Shown one piece after another: positions 4,779 to 5,221 of a stretch of DNA of 5,221 nt. The notes below the pieces were generated by a model. That model saw only the letters and a list, made by a program, of their open reading frames with translations. It searched no databases and had not been told where the DNA came from. Source of the DNA: Candidatus Zixiibacteriota bacterium (lineage in GTDB: Bacteria; Zixibacteria; MSB-5A5; GN15; FEB-12). The first letter of the stretch is position 1; the number at the start of each line of letters is the position of its first letter. The DNA is taken from NCBI GenBank assembly GCA_003641345.1, contig QNAD01000164.1:1-5221 (forward strand), in the 5' to 3' direction. Position numbers and translations under genes: made by a program.

Positions 4779-5221
4779 ATGAAAAAAACCATCATTTTCT
4801 TTGCAGGACTATTACTTTCAATAGTAATCTTTGCTCAAGCTCCGGAACGATTCTCGTATCAAGCAATTGTCCGTGATAATACAGGACAGCCCTTAACAAA
4901 TGCAGCGGTTACCGTGCAGTTTAATATCTTGCAGGGTAGTGCCACAGGAACAACGGTATATTCCGAAAATCATTCCGAAACAACCAACGACTTCGGACTG
5001 GTCAATATGCAAATCGGTGCAGGAATAGTCAATTCAGGAACATTTTCCACAATTGATTGGGGTGGCGATGCCTATTACCTGAATATTCAAATTGACCAAG
5101 GTAGCGGATTTGTGGATATGGGAACCCAACAATTTATTTCCGTACCATATGCCATGTATGCCAAGAGTGCCGGTTCATCAGGTGTAGCAGGAAACACAGG
5201 CGATGTACAATTAAATGATAA
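4779..5221 (+). CDS. Second fibre-family surface protein, N-terminal part (3' end outside window)
   Basis: The first 147 codons are visible and the frame is open at the window edge. Residues 1-20 are a signal peptide (MKK start, hydrophobic core, ending IFAQ). Residues 21-130 are the same Bacteroidota module as in the upstream fibre: FSYQAIVRD (25-33), NILQGSATGTTVYSEN (49-64), DWGGDAYYLNI (93-103), SVPYAMYAKS (121-130). Residues 137-147 start the same GNTGDVQLND linker seen before the repeats upstream. By analogy the missing part probably holds repeats and an S74 domain, but this cannot be seen. The ATG at 4779 lies 25 bp after the upstream stop, with no recognisable terminator between, so co-transcription is likely. 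No Shine-Dalgarno is evident; the leader is A/T-rich. The two may be alternative fibres or subunits of a mixed structure. Confidence 0.88.
   Translation, partial: MKKTIIFFAGLLLSIVIFAQAPERFSYQAIVRDNTGQPLTNAAVTVQFNILQGSATGTTVYSENHSETTNDFGLVNMQIGAGIVNSGTFSTIDWGGDAYYLNIQIDQGSGFVDMGTQQFISVPYAMYAKSAGSSGVAGNTGDVQLND

Overview
The window is AT-rich and every complete gene lies on the + strand. All five visible stop codons are TAA, and no start has a convincing Shine-Dalgarno sequence. Two proteins carry Bacteroidota hallmarks: one ends in a type IX secretion (T9SS) type A sorting tail, and two share the 'FxYQAIVRD...SVPYAMYAKS' N-terminal module typical of Bacteroidota surface proteins. I infer a member of Bacteroidota (Flavobacteriia- or Bacteroidales-like); the exact lineage cannot be read from this sequence.

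Left part (1-1871), metabolic or housekeeping: the C-terminal end of a polytopic membrane protein, then a complete YdfG-type short-chain dehydrogenase (NADP-dependent 3-hydroxy acid dehydrogenase family), then, only 2 bp later, a crotonase (enoyl-CoA hydratase/isomerase) family protein. The last two are probably co-transcribed. The crotonase fold is recognisable, but both positions that normally hold the catalytic glutamates of enoyl-CoA hydratase are substituted (Gly114, Ala134), so its reaction is unlikely to be ordinary enoyl-CoA hydration.

Middle (1872-2007) is a 136-bp AT-rich gap with only weak terminator- and promoter-like sequences. It marks the change from cytoplasmic enzymes to exported proteins.

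Right part (2008-5221), cell-surface cluster: a small secreted protein with a T9SS tail; a 736-residue fibre-like protein made of signal peptide, conserved N-terminal domain, 40-residue 'PDS' repeats, seventeen 16/17-residue 'NxFIG' repeats and a C-terminal peptidase S74 (intramolecular chaperone auto-processing) domain; and the first 147 codons of a second protein that aligns without gaps to the N-terminus of the first (about 106 of 147 residues identical by hand count). The most noteworthy element is this tandem family of secreted, phage-tail-spike-like, probably trimeric and self-cleaving surface fibres next to a T9SS-tailed mini-protein. The individual domains are known. How the fibres cross and attach to the outer membrane, and whether the small T9SS protein helps, is not evident from the sequence.
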